From the NCBI GenBank assembly GCA_018242215.1, contig JAFECG010000022.1:372001-436000 (forward strand): 64,000 bases of DNA. Reading direction: 5' to 3'. Positions 46,039 to 64,000 of this stretch are shown here, in pieces. The notes beneath the pieces were generated by a model. It was not told the origin of the DNA. It was given only the letters and a program-made list of their open reading frames with translations, and made no database searches. Source of the stretch: Pseudomonadota bacterium. GTDB taxonomy: Bacteria; Pseudomonadota; Alphaproteobacteria; Rhizobiales; Hyphomicrobiaceae. How positions within the stretch are numbered: the first letter of the stretch is position 1; every line of letters starts with the position of its first letter. The translations under genes and the position numbers were made by a program.

Positions 46039-46406
46039 CAGAGGACCTCCGGCGCAAGCGATACGATCTTCATGTGGTTCTTGGCGCGAAGCTCGCGCGT
46101 CACGGGTCCGAAAATGCGGGTGCCGACGGGCTCTCCGTTGGCGTTGACCAGCACCGCGGCGTTGCGATCGAAGCGGATCAGCGAGCCGTCGGCGCGGCGG
46201 ATACCCTTCGCGACGCGCACGATGACGGCCTTCATCACCTGGCCCTTCTTGACGCGGCCCTTCGGGATCGCCTCCTTGACGGAGACCACGATGGTGTCAC
46301 CCACCGTTGCGTACTTGCGCTTCGAGCCGCCCAGCACCTTGATGCACTGAACGCGGCGCGCGCCCGAATTGTCGGCGACGTCGAGATTGCTCTCCATCTG
46401 GATCAT
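46038..46406 (-). CDS. rplN: 50S ribosomal protein L14
   Basis: L14, 122 residues, at the subunit interface and the site where the RsfS silencing factor docks. [20 protein letters not shown] and [20 protein letters not shown] are diagnostic over the full length. It overlaps rplX by one base. The 165-base gap back to rpsQ is the longest in this section of the operon. Confidence 0.98.
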   Translation of the reverse strand: MIQMESNLDVADNSGARRVQCIKVLGGSKRKYATVGDTIVVSVKEAIPKGRVKKGQVMKAVIVRVAKGIRRADGSLIRFDRNAAVLVNANGEPVGTRIFGPVTRELRAKNHMKIVSLAPEVL

Positions 46407-46571
46407 CGCGTCGTTCCTTCTCTCACGGCTTCAAAGAGGCGTACTCTCAGAGCCCAACTTTGCCATTTGCCTGACCTGCTCGCGGGGTCTTGGGGAAATT
46501 CCCAACTCTCCGACGGCCTGAAAGGCGCTCTACGTCAGCGTTCGACGCCAAAGCGAAGCGAGGCTTATGCC

Positions 46572-46802
46572 TCAAGTCGCGATTGCAATCCAACGTTTGT
46601 TCTTGGAGATCGGCCGGGTCTCTTGAATTTCGACCTGGTCGCCAACCTTGAACGAATTCTTCTCGTCGTGGGCGTGGTACTTCTTCGTACGGCGCACCGT
46701 CTTCTTCAGCAGCGGATGGGTGTAGCGACGCTCGACCTGAACGACGATGGTCTTGTCGTTCTTGTCGGAAACCACGACACCCTGCAGCACGCGCTTCGGC
46801 AT
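46572..46802 (-). CDS. rpsQ: 30S ribosomal protein S17
   Basis: S17, 76 residues, an OB-fold primary 16S binder. [20 protein letters not shown] and [20 protein letters not shown] are characteristic. It follows rpmC by 14 bases. Confidence 0.97.
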   Translation of the reverse strand: MPKRVLQGVVVSDKNDKTIVVQVERRYTHPLLKKTVRRTKKYHAHDEKNSFKVGDQVEIQETRPISKNKRWIAIAT

Positions 46803-46816
46803 AATCTCGTTCTCCC

Positions 46817-47023
46817 TTACGCGCCTTTTTTGACGCTGCCACCGCGCCGGGCAACGGCTGCGGTCTTGATGCGCGCGATGTCTCGGCGAACAAGCCGGAT
46901 GCGCGCGGTGTTCTCAAGCTGACCGGACGCCCGCTGGAAGCGCAGGTTGAACTGCTCCTTCTTGAGCTTCGCCAGCTGGTCGTCGAGCTGATCGAGCGAC
47001 ATGCCCTTGAAATCTTCGGCCAT
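46817..47023 (-). CDS. rpmC: 50S ribosomal protein L29
   Basis: L29, 68 residues, a helical hairpin at the tunnel exit near the docking site of SRP and trigger factor. [20 protein letters not shown] and [16 protein letters not shown] fit the family. Confidence 0.97.
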   Translation of the reverse strand: MAEDFKGMSLDQLDDQLAKLKKEQFNLRFQRASGQLENTARIRLVRRDIARIKTAAVARRGGSVKKGA

Positions 47024-47041
47024 GACTGTTCCTCACCTCGC

Positions 47042-47452
47042 CTATTCGATACGCGTCACGACGCGGCATTTGATCGGCAGCTTCGCAGCGCCAAGGATCA
47101 AAGCCTCTTTCGCAACCTGCTGGTTCAAGCCACCGAGCTCGAAAATGATGCGGCCGGGCTTCACGCGCGCTACCCAGAGCTCGGGCGAACCCTTGCCGGA
47201 ACCCATGCGGACTTCGGCGGGCTTCTTCGACACCGGCACGTCCGGAAAGATGCGCAGCCACATGCGTCCGGCACGCTTCGTGTGACGGGCGATGGCGCGG
47301 CGCGCGGCTTCGATCTGGCGCGCGGACAGGCGCTCCGGCTCCATGGCCTTCAGACCCACTTCGCCGTAAGCGAGCGTGGTGCCCGACTTGGCGGCGCCGT
47401 GGATGCGGCCCTTGAACTGTTTGCGGAACTTCGTCCGTTTCGGTTGCAGCAT
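47042..47452 (-). CDS. rplP: 50S ribosomal protein L16
   Basis: L16, 136 residues, near the A-site tRNA and peptidyl-transferase centre. [19 protein letters not shown] and [20 protein letters not shown] are diagnostic. The Arg in MGSGKG-flanking loop (residue ~81, hydroxylated in some bacteria) is retained. Confidence 0.97.
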   Translation of the reverse strand: MLQPKRTKFRKQFKGRIHGAAKSGTTLAYGEVGLKAMEPERLSARQIEAARRAIARHTKRAGRMWLRIFPDVPVSKKPAEVRMGSGKGSPELWVARVKPGRIIFELGGLNQQVAKEALILGAAKLPIKCRVVTRIE

Positions 47453-47473
47453 GATGAGGTGCCTCTGAATTCC

Positions 47474-48319
47474 TTACGCTTCGGGCGTCGACGGGATGGC
47501 ATCCGAGGCTACCGGGGCGTTACCGCCACCGCCTGCACCGCCACCAGGACCACGTCCACCGCCGCCACCACGTCCACCACGGCCGGGACGACGATCACGG
47601 CGATCCTGACGGTCGCCATCGTCACGACGCGGACGCGGAGCGCCGCTCTCTTGCATTTCGGTCAGCTTCTTGTCGGAGGCCATCGGATCGTGCTCGATGA
47701 TCTCGCCCTTGAATACCCAAACCTTGATGCCGATGATGCCGTAAGCCGTGCGCGCAACGCCGTAGCCGAAGTCGATATCGGCACGAAGCGTGTGCAAAGG
47801 CACGCGGCCTTCGCGGTACCATTCGGTACGGGCGATTTCAGCACCACCCAGGCGGCCGGCAACGTTGATACGGATGCCGACGGCGCCGAGACGGAGCGCC
47901 GACTGAACGGCGCGCTTCATTGCACGGCGGAACGCAACGCGGCGCTCGAGCTGCTGGGCGATGCCTTCCGCGATCAGCGTGGCGTCGATTTCCGGCTTGC
48001 GAATCTCGAGGATGTTCAGGTGAACTTCCGAGCTCGTCAGCTTCGCGAGGTCAGCGCGCAGGCGTTCGATCTTCTCGCCCTTCTTGCCGATCAAAATGCC
48101 GGGACGCGCCGTCATGACCGTGACGCGGCACTTCTTGTGCGGACGCTCGATGACGACTTTCGAGATGCCGGCCTCGCGCTGCTCCTTCATGATGTGAGCG
48201 CGGATCGCACGGTCCTCGTGAAGCAGCCGCCCGTATTCGCCGCGAGAGGCGAACCAGCGGCTGTCCCAAGTCCGGTTGATACCGAGACGGAGGCCGACGG
48301 GATTGACCTTTTGACCCAT
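47474..48319 (-). CDS. rpsC: 30S ribosomal protein S3 with RGG-like tail
   Basis: S3, 281 residues against about 210-240 in most bacteria, at the mRNA entry channel. The KH domain [18 protein letters not shown] and the C-domain [20 protein letters not shown] are normal and end near residue 216. Residues ~226-268 form an Arg/Asp-rich then Gly/Arg-rich tail ([18 protein letters not shown]), resembling RGG RNA-binding segments. The stop is clean and rplP follows after 21 bases, so the tail belongs to the protein. Confidence 0.96.
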   Translation of the reverse strand: MGQKVNPVGLRLGINRTWDSRWFASRGEYGRLLHEDRAIRAHIMKEQREAGISKVVIERPHKKCRVTVMTARPGILIGKKGEKIERLRADLAKLTSSEVHLNILEIRKPEIDATLIAEGIAQQLERRVAFRRAMKRAVQSALRLGAVGIRINVAGRLGGAEIARTEWYREGRVPLHTLRADIDFGYGVARTAYGIIGIKVWVFKGEIIEHDPMASDKKLTEMQESGAPRPRRDDGDRQDRRDRRPGRGGRGGGGGRGPGGGAGGGGNAPVASDAIPSTPEA

Positions 48320-48320
48320 A

Positions 48321-48764
48321 TTACTTGGCCTCCTTAGCCGCGGCGGTCTTCGACGCGGGCTTCTTTGCGGCTTTCGTTTTCTCGGTCTTTTCCTCTTCGA
48401 CCTGACGGACGACGACGGTCAACTGCGAGAAAGGTTTCAGGATCGCTGCACCGCGCCCACGGCCTCGGGCATGAAAGCGCTTCATGACCAGGTTCTTGCC
48501 GACGTAGGCCTCGGCGACGATCAAATCATTGACGTCGAGCGAGTGGTTGTTCTCGGCGTTCGCGACGGCGCTCATCACGCACTTGCGGACGTCGCCGGCA
48601 ATGCGCTTCTCGCTGAATTCGAGTTCCGCAAGCGCCTGATCAACCTTCTTGCCGCGAATGAGGCCCGCAACGAGGTTCAGCTTCTGCGGAGAGATGCGTA
48701 GCGATTTTGCGACCGCTTGTGCCTCAGTGTCAGCGAGGCGTCGCGCATGACTAGGCTTGCCCAT
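48321..48764 (-). CDS. rplV: 50S ribosomal protein L22
   Basis: L22, 147 residues, lines the exit tunnel with a beta-hairpin ([20 protein letters not shown]) that is the macrolide-contact region and looks wild-type. The core ends near residue 121; the last 26 residues are a Lys/Ala/Glu tail ([16 protein letters not shown]). Its start overlaps the rpsS stop by one base. Confidence 0.96.
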   Translation of the reverse strand: MGKPSHARRLADTEAQAVAKSLRISPQKLNLVAGLIRGKKVDQALAELEFSEKRIAGDVRKCVMSAVANAENNHSLDVNDLIVAEAYVGKNLVMKRFHARGRGRGAAILKPFSQLTVVVRQVEEEKTEKTKAAKKPASKTAAAKEAK

Positions 48765-49042
48765 TATCTCTTCACCGCTTTCTTATCGCCACCGTGTCCG
48801 TGGAAGATACGGGTCGGCGCGAATTCACCGAACTTGTGTCCGATCATGTCTTCCGTCACGTTTACGGGAATGTGCTTCTGGCCGTTGTGCACGCCGAAGG
48901 TCAGGCCGACAAACTGCGGCAAGATCGTAGAGCGGCGGCTCCAGATCTTGATCACCTCGTTGCGGCCGGACGAACGCGACTTCTCCGCCTTCTTGAGGAG
49001 GTAGCCGTCGACGAACGGACCTTTCCATACTGAACGTGTCAA
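48764..49042 (-). CDS. rpsS: 30S ribosomal protein S19
   Basis: S19, 92 residues, in the 30S head with S13 and bridge B1. [20 protein letters not shown] and [18 protein letters not shown] are diagnostic. It overlaps rplV by one base (TGATG). Confidence 0.98.
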   Translation of the reverse strand: MTRSVWKGPFVDGYLLKKAEKSRSSGRNEVIKIWSRRSTILPQFVGLTFGVHNGQKHIPVNVTEDMIGHKFGEFAPTRIFHGHGGDKKAVKR

Positions 49043-49069
49043 AGTCGAATCTCCTTCAGTGCGCCGCTA

Positions 49070-49897
49070 CTACTTCTTCTTCGCCTTCTGGCGCGAGCGG
49101 ACGATATATTTCGTGGTCGTCTTGTTCTTGCGCGTTTTGAAGCCCTTCGTCGGCTTGCCCCAAGGCGTCGCCCAGTGCTTGCCGCCCTTCGTACGACCAC
49201 CGTTCGGGTGATCGACCGGGTTCATCGCGATCGAGCGAACCGTCGGACGGCGGCCCAGCAGGCGCGTGCGACCAGCCTTGCCGACAACGGTATTCATGTG
49301 GTCGGGGTTCGAAACCGCGCCGACGGTCGCCATGCACTCGGCGCTGACCTTGCGCGTCTCGCCGGAGTTGAGCTTCAGGACGGCATAGCCCGAGTCACGG
49401 CCGACGAGTTGGACGAACGAACCTGCGGAACGTGCAACCTGACCACCCTTGCCCGGCTTCATCTCGACGTTGTGCACGATCGTGCCGATCGGCATCGCCG
49501 AAAGCGGCATTGCGTTACCGGGCTTCACGTCAACCTTCGGCCCCGACACGACCGTATCACCAACGCCCAGGCGCTGCGGCGCCAGGATGTAAGACTGCGT
49601 GCCGTCCTCGTACTTGATGAGGGCGATGAACGCGGTGCGGTTCGGATCGTATTCGAGACGCTCGACGTTGGCCGGCGCATCGAACTTCCGACGGCGGAAA
49701 TCGATCTTGCGATACGCCTGCTTGGCGCCGCCACCGATGTGGCGCGACGTGATACGGCCATCGCTGTTGCGACCGCCTGTCTTCGTCTTGCCCTCGACGA
49801 GGGTCTTCAGCGGCTTGCCCTTCCAGAGCGTCGAACGATCGACCTGAATCAGGTGACGACGTCCGGGCGAAGTTGGGTTGTATGTCCTAAGCGCCAT
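49070..49897 (-). CDS. rplB: 50S ribosomal protein L2
   Basis: L2, 275 residues, required for subunit joining and peptidyl-transferase activity. [20 protein letters not shown] opens the OB domain; the C-terminal [20 protein letters not shown] region holds the conserved His close to the catalytic centre. Usual length. Confidence 0.98.
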   Translation of the reverse strand: MALRTYNPTSPGRRHLIQVDRSTLWKGKPLKTLVEGKTKTGGRNSDGRITSRHIGGGAKQAYRKIDFRRRKFDAPANVERLEYDPNRTAFIALIKYEDGTQSYILAPQRLGVGDTVVSGPKVDVKPGNAMPLSAMPIGTIVHNVEMKPGKGGQVARSAGSFVQLVGRDSGYAVLKLNSGETRKVSAECMATVGAVSNPDHMNTVVGKAGRTRLLGRRPTVRSIAMNPVDHPNGGRTKGGKHWATPWGKPTKGFKTRKNKTTTKYIVRSRQKAKKK

Positions 49898-49906
49898 GAT
49901 CTTTCC

Positions 49907-50203
49907 TCAGAGCCCTGTCGTCACGTCGATGGAATGGCCTTCCTCGAGGGTGACAACCGCCCTCTTCGTATCGCTCAAGAGGGCCTTGATGCCCTTGAAC
50001 GTTCTTTGCTTGCCCTTGCGGACGATCGTGTTGACGGCCTTCACCTTGACCTTGAACAGGCCTTCGACCGCCGTCTTGATTTCGGTCTTCGTCGCGTCAG
50101 GCTTGACCTTGAAGATCACCTGATTGGCTTCGGAAGCGAGCGTCGCCTTTTCCGTGATGACCGGCGCGACGATGACGTCGTATGCGGAGCGTTTGATCGT
50201 CAT
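49907..50203 (-). CDS. rplW: 50S ribosomal protein L23
   Basis: L23, 98 residues, the main docking site of trigger factor and SRP at the tunnel exit. [20 protein letters not shown] and [18 protein letters not shown] are diagnostic. It overlaps the rplD stop by four bases (ATGA). Confidence 0.97.
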   Translation of the reverse strand: MTIKRSAYDVIVAPVITEKATLASEANQVIFKVKPDATKTEIKTAVEGLFKVKVKAVNTIVRKGKQRTFKGIKALLSDTKRAVVTLEEGHSIDVTTGL

Positions 50204-50820
50204 TTGAAGCGCGCCTCCAGCGCTGCGACGGCGGCCCGCGTCAACACCAGCTTCTTACGACGAAGGATGTCGTAGACGTTGATGCCCTGGATCGGGAGCA
50301 CGTCGATATTCGGGATGTTGCGCGCGGCGCGGGCGAAGTTCACCTCGAGTTCGGCACCATCGATGATCAGCGCGTTCTCAAGGGACAACTTCGCAAACTG
50401 CGCCTTCAGCGATGCCGTCTTGCCTTCCGACGATGTTGCCTTGTCGATCACGACGATCTCGCCGGCTTTCGCCTTTGACGAGAGAGCATGACGAAGCGCC
50501 AAGGCGCGGACCTTCTTCGGCAGGTCAATTGCGTGCGAGCGCGGCTTCGGTCCGAACGCCTTGCCGCCGCCGCGGAACTGTGGAGCCGACTTGTCGCCGT
50601 GACGCGCACCGCCGGTGCCCTTCTGCTTGTACATCTTCTTGCCCGTGACCGCGACTTCCGAGCGATCCTGGGCGTGATGCGTGCCGGCCATGCGCTTCAG
50701 CGTCTGATAGCGCACCATGCGGTGAATGAGATCGTTGCGGACCTCAAGACCGAAAATGTCGTCGGCAAGCTCGATATCGCCGGACTTACCGGCATCGAGG
50801 CTGGTGACTTCGGCTTTCAT
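50200..50820 (-). CDS. rplD: 50S ribosomal protein L4
   Basis: L4, 206 residues from the ATG at 50820, which reaches into the exit tunnel and in some bacteria represses the S10 operon. The tunnel loop [20 protein letters not shown] is intact, and the C-domain has [19 protein letters not shown]. Its start overlaps the rplC stop by one base and its end overlaps rplW by four. Confidence 0.97.
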   Translation of the reverse strand: MKAEVTSLDAGKSGDIELADDIFGLEVRNDLIHRMVRYQTLKRMAGTHHAQDRSEVAVTGKKMYKQKGTGGARHGDKSAPQFRGGGKAFGPKPRSHAIDLPKKVRALALRHALSSKAKAGEIVVIDKATSSEGKTASLKAQFAKLSLENALIIDGAELEVNFARAARNIPNIDVLPIQGINVYDILRRKKLVLTRAAVAALEARFK

Positions 50821-51521
50821 CACGCGCCTTCCTTCTTCGCTTCGCCGCGCGCCTTGAATGCCCCGGGCGTCGGAACATCAGCATGCGCAGCCTTCTTGAC
50901 GGCGTCGCGAACGACAACCCAGCCGCCCTTGGAACCCGGAACGGCGCCACGAACCATCACGAGGCCGCGCTCCTTGTCGATCTTGGCAACGACGAGGTTC
51001 TGCGTCGTGACGCGCTCATCGCCCAGGTGACCGGCCATCTTCTTGCCCTTGAAGACCTTGCCCGGATCCTGGCGCTGACCGGTCGAACCGTGCGCGCGGT
51101 GCGTGACCGAGACGCCGTGGGTTGCGCGGAGACCGCCGAAGTTCCAGCGCTTCATGGCGCCCTGGAAACCCTTACCCTGGGTGGTGCCCGTCACGTCGAC
51201 GAACTGCCCCGGGACGAAATGGTCAGCGGTGATCTCCGCGCCCACATCGATCAAGTTCTCAGGACTGACACGAAACTCTGCGATCTTCCGCTTCGGCTCG
51301 ACCTCGGCCTTCGCAAAGGTGCCGCGCTCCGACTTCGTCAGACGCGAGGGTTTCCTCGTTCCGCCGCCGACCTGGATTGCGGTATAGCCGTTCTTCTCCT
51401 CGGTGCGATGCGCGAGAACCTGCAGGTTCTCGAGACGCAACACCGTCACGGGGATGTGCTCGCCCGCGTCGGTGAAGATCCGGGTCATACCGATCTTCTG
51501 TGCTATCACTCCGGAACGCAT
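50820..51521 (-). CDS. rplC: 50S ribosomal protein L3
   Basis: L3, 233 residues, at the peptidyl-transferase centre. [20 protein letters not shown] and [20 protein letters not shown] are diagnostic, the latter containing the Gln methylated in many bacteria. The ATG at 51521 was chosen over that at 51527 because AGGAAGGA then has the right spacing. About 25 extra residues at the C-terminus are Ala/Lys/Glu-rich. Confidence 0.96.
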   Translation of the reverse strand: MRSGVIAQKIGMTRIFTDAGEHIPVTVLRLENLQVLAHRTEEKNGYTAIQVGGGTRKPSRLTKSERGTFAKAEVEPKRKIAEFRVSPENLIDVGAEITADHFVPGQFVDVTGTTQGKGFQGAMKRWNFGGLRATHGVSVTHRAHGSTGQRQDPGKVFKGKKMAGHLGDERVTTQNLVVAKIDKERGLVMVRGAVPGSKGGWVVVRDAVKKAAHADVPTPGAFKARGEAKKEGA

Positions 51522-51583
51522 CTGCATTCCTTCCTATCGTTGGGGCCATTCGCGTTACCGCCAGAGGGCCCGTAATTTCTTGT

Positions 51584-51892
51584 TTAGAGCTTGATCTCGA
51601 CGTCGACGCCTGCAGCGAGGTCGAGCTTCATCAATGCGTCGACCGTTTGCGGCGTCGGATCGACGATGTCGAGCAAACGCTTGTGGGTCCGCATCTCGAA
51701 CTGCTCGCGGCTCTTCTTGTCGATGTGCGGCGAACGGTTGACCGTAAAGCGTTCGATGCGCGTCGGCAGCGGAATGGGACCGCGAACTTCAGCACCGGTA
51801 CGCTTCGCCGTGTTCACGATCTCGCGGGTCGATGCATCGAGAATACGATGATCGAACGCTTTGAGCCGGATGCGGATGTTTTGGCCGTGCAT
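51584..51892 (-). CDS. rpsJ: 30S ribosomal protein S10
   Basis: S10, 102 residues, in the 30S head and also the NusE partner of NusB in antitermination. [20 protein letters not shown] and [20 protein letters not shown] are diagnostic. It begins only 24 bases after a terminator-like hairpin that follows tuf. Confidence 0.98.
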   Translation of the reverse strand: MHGQNIRIRLKAFDHRILDASTREIVNTAKRTGAEVRGPIPLPTRIERFTVNRSPHIDKKSREQFEMRTHKRLLDIVDPTPQTVDALMKLDLAAGVDVEIKL

Positions 51893-51915
51893 GGCTTTGT
51901 GCTTTCACTTCTCGC

Positions 51916-51954
51916 AAAAAGATTTGGGGAAGCGCTCGTTTGGGACGCTTCCCC
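51916..51954 (-). terminator. Terminator or attenuator between tuf and rpsJ
   Basis: GGGGAAGCG (51926-51934) pairs with CGCTTCCCC (51946-51954), a 9-bp stem with an 11-base loop. On the minus strand it is followed by AAATCTTTTTG. It begins 11 bases after the tuf stop and ends about 24 bases before the rpsJ ATG, so it would separate the str operon from the S10 operon or attenuate read-through. Confidence 0.75.
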
Positions 51955-51965
51955 GGAAATGCCTT

Positions 51966-53174
<1,209 letters not shown>

Positions 53175-53290
53175 CGTTGGCTCTCCTTAGTCCTACTATC
53201 AGGTCCCGAGACCTTCCGATCCGGGCATTTTCAGGCTTCGTTTCTTTGAGCCCGACGGCGGATACTCTCGCCGGCCGGGCCCGACTTCTA

Positions 53291-55381
<2,091 letters not shown>

Positions 55382-55409
55382 GTCTGCCTCGAAATCCTTG
55401 TAACTTGTC

Positions 55410-55880
55410 CTACCAGCGGTAGTGCGAGAAGGCGCGGTTGGCTTCCGCCATCTTGTGCGTGTCTTCGCGCTTCTTGACTGCGGTGCCGCGATTGTTCGCG
55501 GCGTCGAGCAATTCGCCCGAGAGCTTATCGATCAGCGTCGACTCGTTACGTGCACGGGCCGCAGCGATCAGCCAGCGGATCGCCAGCGCCTGACGGCGCT
55601 CGTTGCGGACTTCCACCGGCACCTGATACGTGGCGCCGCCGACACGACGCGAGCGAACCTCAACCGACGGCATGACATTGTCGAGCGCCTGACGGAAGAG
55701 ATCGATCGGGTTTGCCTTGCCCCGCTGCTCCATCTTCTCGAACGCGCCGTAGACCATGCGTTCGGCGACCGACTTCTTGCCGTCTTCCATCACCGCGTTC
55801 ATGAACTTGGTGACGACGACGTCGTTGAACTTCGGATCCGGGATCACTTCCCGCTTTTGCGCCGCGTGACGACGAGACAT
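55410..55880 (-). CDS. rpsG: 30S ribosomal protein S7
   Basis: S7, 156 residues, the head-assembly initiator at the 30S E site and a known translational regulator of the str operon. [20 protein letters not shown] and [20 protein letters not shown]-like C-terminus ([20 protein letters not shown]) are diagnostic. Confidence 0.98.
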   Translation of the reverse strand: MSRRHAAQKREVIPDPKFNDVVVTKFMNAVMEDGKKSVAERMVYGAFEKMEQRGKANPIDLFRQALDNVMPSVEVRSRRVGGATYQVPVEVRNERRQALAIRWLIAAARARNESTLIDKLSGELLDAANNRGTAVKKREDTHKMAEANRAFSHYRW

Positions 55881-55948
55881 CCTGACTGGCCCTTCGCTTC
55901 GAATTCTCTTTAAATTGAGGGCCAGATTTTCCGGCCCAACGTGGCCGC

Positions 55949-56320
55949 TTACTTCGGCCGCTTCGCACCGTATTTCGAACGCCGCTGACGGCGGGCCGAG
56001 ACGCCCTGCGTATCGAGGACGCCGCGGATGATATGATAACGAACGCCCGGCAAGTCCTTGACGCGGCCGCCACGGATCAGGACCACGGAGTGCTCCTGAA
56101 GGTTATGGCCTTCACCCGGGATATAGCCGATGACCTCATAGCCGTTCGTCAGCCGGATCTTGGCGACCTTACGCAGAGCGGAGTTCGGCTTCTTCGGCGT
56201 CGTCGTGTAGACGCGCGTGCAGACGCCACGCTTCTGCGGGCAGGCTTCCATGTGGCGCGATTTCTCGCGGTAGACTGGCTTTACCCGGGGCTTCCGGATC
56301 AACTGTTGTATCGTCGGCAT
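55949..56320 (-). CDS. rpsL: 30S ribosomal protein S12
   Basis: S12, 123 residues from the ATG at 56320, in the decoding centre. [19 protein letters not shown] and [17 protein letters not shown] contain Lys43 and Lys88 (E. coli mature numbering), both wild-type, so no classical streptomycin-resistance change is seen. It is the first gene of the str operon here; a promoter and a leader hairpin lie upstream. Confidence 0.97.
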   Translation of the reverse strand: MPTIQQLIRKPRVKPVYREKSRHMEACPQKRGVCTRVYTTTPKKPNSALRKVAKIRLTNGYEVIGYIPGEGHNLQEHSVVLIRGGRVKDLPGVRYHIIRGVLDTQGVSARRQRRSKYGAKRPK

Positions 56321-56342
56321 TCGCCCAATCCTGACTTCGGGA

Positions 56343-56366
56343 CGCATTTCTGATTGCAGAAATGCG
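56343..56366 (-). promoter_or_regulatory. Leader hairpin before rpsL
   Basis: CGCATTTCTG (56343-56352) and CAGAAATGCG (56357-56366) are perfect complements around ATTG. The stem ends 22 bases before the rpsL ATG, next to the CAGGA ribosome-binding site. It has no U-run, so a role in translational control or mRNA stability is more likely than termination. Confidence 0.6.
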
Positions 56367-56551
56367 CCAAGCAAACCTGCCAGGTGCGCGAAGTTCGCCC
56401 CTAGCAAGAAAAAACCAGAGGATCGTGCCGCCCGAGGGTGACAGATCTTGGCCCGTCGATATGCTCTGCTTTATGAACGGGAGCGTTTAGGCGCAAAATT
56501 TGGCGCTGAGAGCGCCGAGCGGCCTACCACCAACCCGTGAGAGTGCGCGGA

Positions 56552-56580
56552 GCTATATACACACCCGCCATATTGGTCAA
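56552..56580 (-). promoter_or_regulatory. Predicted promoter of the str operon
   Basis: On the minus strand TTGACC (56575-56580) and TATAGC (56552-56557) are 17 bases apart, a good sigma-70-type match for this GC-rich genome. Transcription would start near 56545, leaving a leader of about 225 bases before rpsL. A small GGCGCT-CTC-AGCGCC hairpin followed by AAATTTTG (56498-56516) lies early in that leader. Confidence 0.65.
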
Positions 56581-56917
56581 CAGGCCCGCAGCCGGGACCT
56601 GAAATTATTTTCGCTGAACGAGCCGCGAAAAAGCAAACAGAACCTGCGACCTGTTGTCGGCTCGAACATTCAGCGTGTTTTCAAACCGACATAAATCCGA
56701 ATTGCGGGCGTGCGCTGCGGATAGATAGGAAAAGCCCTGAAAATTTAAAGAAGGCCCGGCGGCATCCGGAACTTCCTTTTCCTGTCTGACAGCCGCAAGA
56801 GTTTCGAAAGACGTCGCACCGTTGGCCCCGAGCCCGCCGGTGTTCCCCGGCACCCAGACACGGGTTCGTCCTAGCTTCATGCCGACGATCACTGCCAAGG
56901 CCATATCAATGACCAAT

Positions 56918-56948
56918 GGGTCCCCGGGGCAGCCCGAGGATGACAGCG
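56918..56948. repeat. REP-like palindrome in the rpsL-rpoC spacer
   Basis: Read on the minus strand it is GCTGTCATCCTCGGGCTGCC followed by CCGGGGACCC, the form of a very common intergenic palindrome of Hyphomicrobiales. It shares ATCCTCGGGCT with the copy after rarA at 30323-30350. Confidence 0.6.
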
Positions 56949-56985
56949 GATTGGTTGGCTGCCTTTGCCCGATGCGAATAACAAG

Positions 56986-57014
56986 GCGGCCGCCCCCCAG
57001 AGGGAGACGGCCGC
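56986..57014 (-). terminator. Rho-independent terminator of rpoBC
   Basis: The minus strand from 57014 reads GCGGCCGTCTCCC, loop TCT, GGGGGGCGGCCGC: a 13-bp stem if two G-T pairs are allowed. It is followed by CTTGTTATT. It begins 33 bases after the rpoC stop, ending the rpoB-rpoC transcript before the str operon. Confidence 0.85.
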
Positions 57015-57046
57015 TTTCCAATCACGTGCTTTGAAAGGCGCGGGGC

Positions 57047-61267
<4,221 letters not shown>

Positions 61268-61317
61268 CGGCTGTCTCCTCGAGGGCGCGGCTGGGGAGGC
61301 CATGCCCGTGGAATTTT

Positions 61318-61428
61318 CAGGCCCTCACCCCGTATTGACGGGAAGAGGGTTTGGGCGAGGGCGGCAGCTTCGTCACGTAAGACTGCCCCTCACCCCGTCC
61401 CCCTCCCCGCATGCGGGAAGAGGGTTGG
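61318..61428. repeat. Tandem palindromic repeats in the rpoB-rpoC spacer
   Basis: Two copies of a CCCTCACCCCGT...CGGGAAGAGGG element stand at about 61322-61348 and 61388-61425. The second contains the palindrome CCCCGCATGCGGG-like core (CCCCGCATGCGGGAAGAGGG). CCCTC at one end and GAGGG at the other let each copy fold. Similar CCCTCTCCCCGC/GCGGGGAGAGGG palindromes are common between genes in Hyphomicrobiales. The element lies in DNA that must be transcribed to link rpoB and rpoC. Confidence 0.7.
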
Positions 61429-61434
61429 ATTGCG

Positions 61435-64000
<2,566 letters not shown>

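Larger units (their letters stand above)
56321..56985. other. Long rpsL-rpoC spacer with REP-like DNA, no gene supported
   Basis: The spacer between rpsL and the rpoC terminator. It holds the str promoter and leader hairpin on the rpsL side. On the other side (about 56800-56950) lies repeat-like DNA that includes a REP-type palindrome, TCCCCGGGGCAGCCCGAGGA, at 56921-56940. A 138-codon minus-strand frame at 56605-57021 reads through the rpoC terminator and resembles no family, so it is not called. Confidence 0.6.

Noticed and set aside
53250-53280. GC-rich hairpin between fusA and tuf as a terminator
   Set aside because: The arms pair imperfectly and no U-run follows on the minus strand, so it is only noted as structure in the spacer.
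56605-57021. A 138-codon minus-strand frame between rpoC and rpsL
   Set aside because: It begins upstream of and reads through the rpoC terminator hairpin and the REP-like palindrome, and it resembles no protein family.

Overview
The window comes from an alphaproteobacterium, most likely of the order Hyphomicrobiales (Rhizobiales) and possibly Hyphomicrobium-like. This rests on the gene order secY-adk-rpsM-rpsK-rpoA-rplQ, the neighbourhood degP-rarA-crcB-rluC-HAD-ATP12, the alphaproteobacterial ATP12 chaperone, high GC with strong third-position GC, and REP-like palindromes of the kind common in this order. The genus is an inference. No tRNA, rRNA, insertion sequence, prophage or CRISPR array was seen.

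Left part (1-36 kb), a mixed accessory and housekeeping region. It opens with the N-terminus of an exported protein cut by the edge, then parC and a run of small enzymes and envelope proteins (CAP protein, SDR, CYTH phosphatase, L,D-transpeptidase). A copper module follows, with divergent csoR and copA sharing G/C-tract operators. Next come a membrane receptor with PDZ-like and GAF-like domains but no output domain, and a redox set on the plus strand (aldo/keto reductase, beta-hydroxyacid dehydrogenase, cytochrome P450, methyltransferase). After these lie small exported proteins, a broken GST-like gene, an orphan ParA ATPase, an EF-hand protein and pccB. From about 22 to 34 kb a conserved backbone (CorC-like protein, ATP12, HAD, rluC-type, crcB, rarA, degP) is interrupted by a MarR/DUF1398/DUF6790/DUF1272 cluster, a VIT1-type transporter, a ParB-like nuclease and an unusual bactofilin fused to a CSPG-like repeat.

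Right part (37-64 kb), all on the minus strand, is the translation and transcription superoperon. In transcription order it runs rpoB (partial), rpoC, terminator, about 0.6 kb of spacer with a good promoter, rpsL-rpsG-fusA-tuf, a terminator-like hairpin, rpsJ-rplC-rplD-rplW-rplB-rpsS-rplV-rpsC-rplP-rpmC-rpsQ-rplN-rplX-rplE-rpsN-rpsH-rplF-rplR-rpsE-rpmD-rplO-secY-adk-rpsM-rpsK-rpoA-rplQ. Several neighbours overlap by 1-4 bases, pointing to translational coupling. The gene order is ordinary. Its unusual contents are an EF-Tu whose switch I lacks the canonical RGIT context and carries extra residues, long tails on L5, S3 and L22, a pair of related structured elements between rpoA and rplQ, and a repeat-filled rpoB-rpoC spacer.

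The best candidates for something undescribed are the EF-Tu switch I variant, the tandem structured elements before rplQ, the bactofilin-CSPG fusion and the PDZ/multi-TM/GAF receptor. None is proven new from sequence alone.
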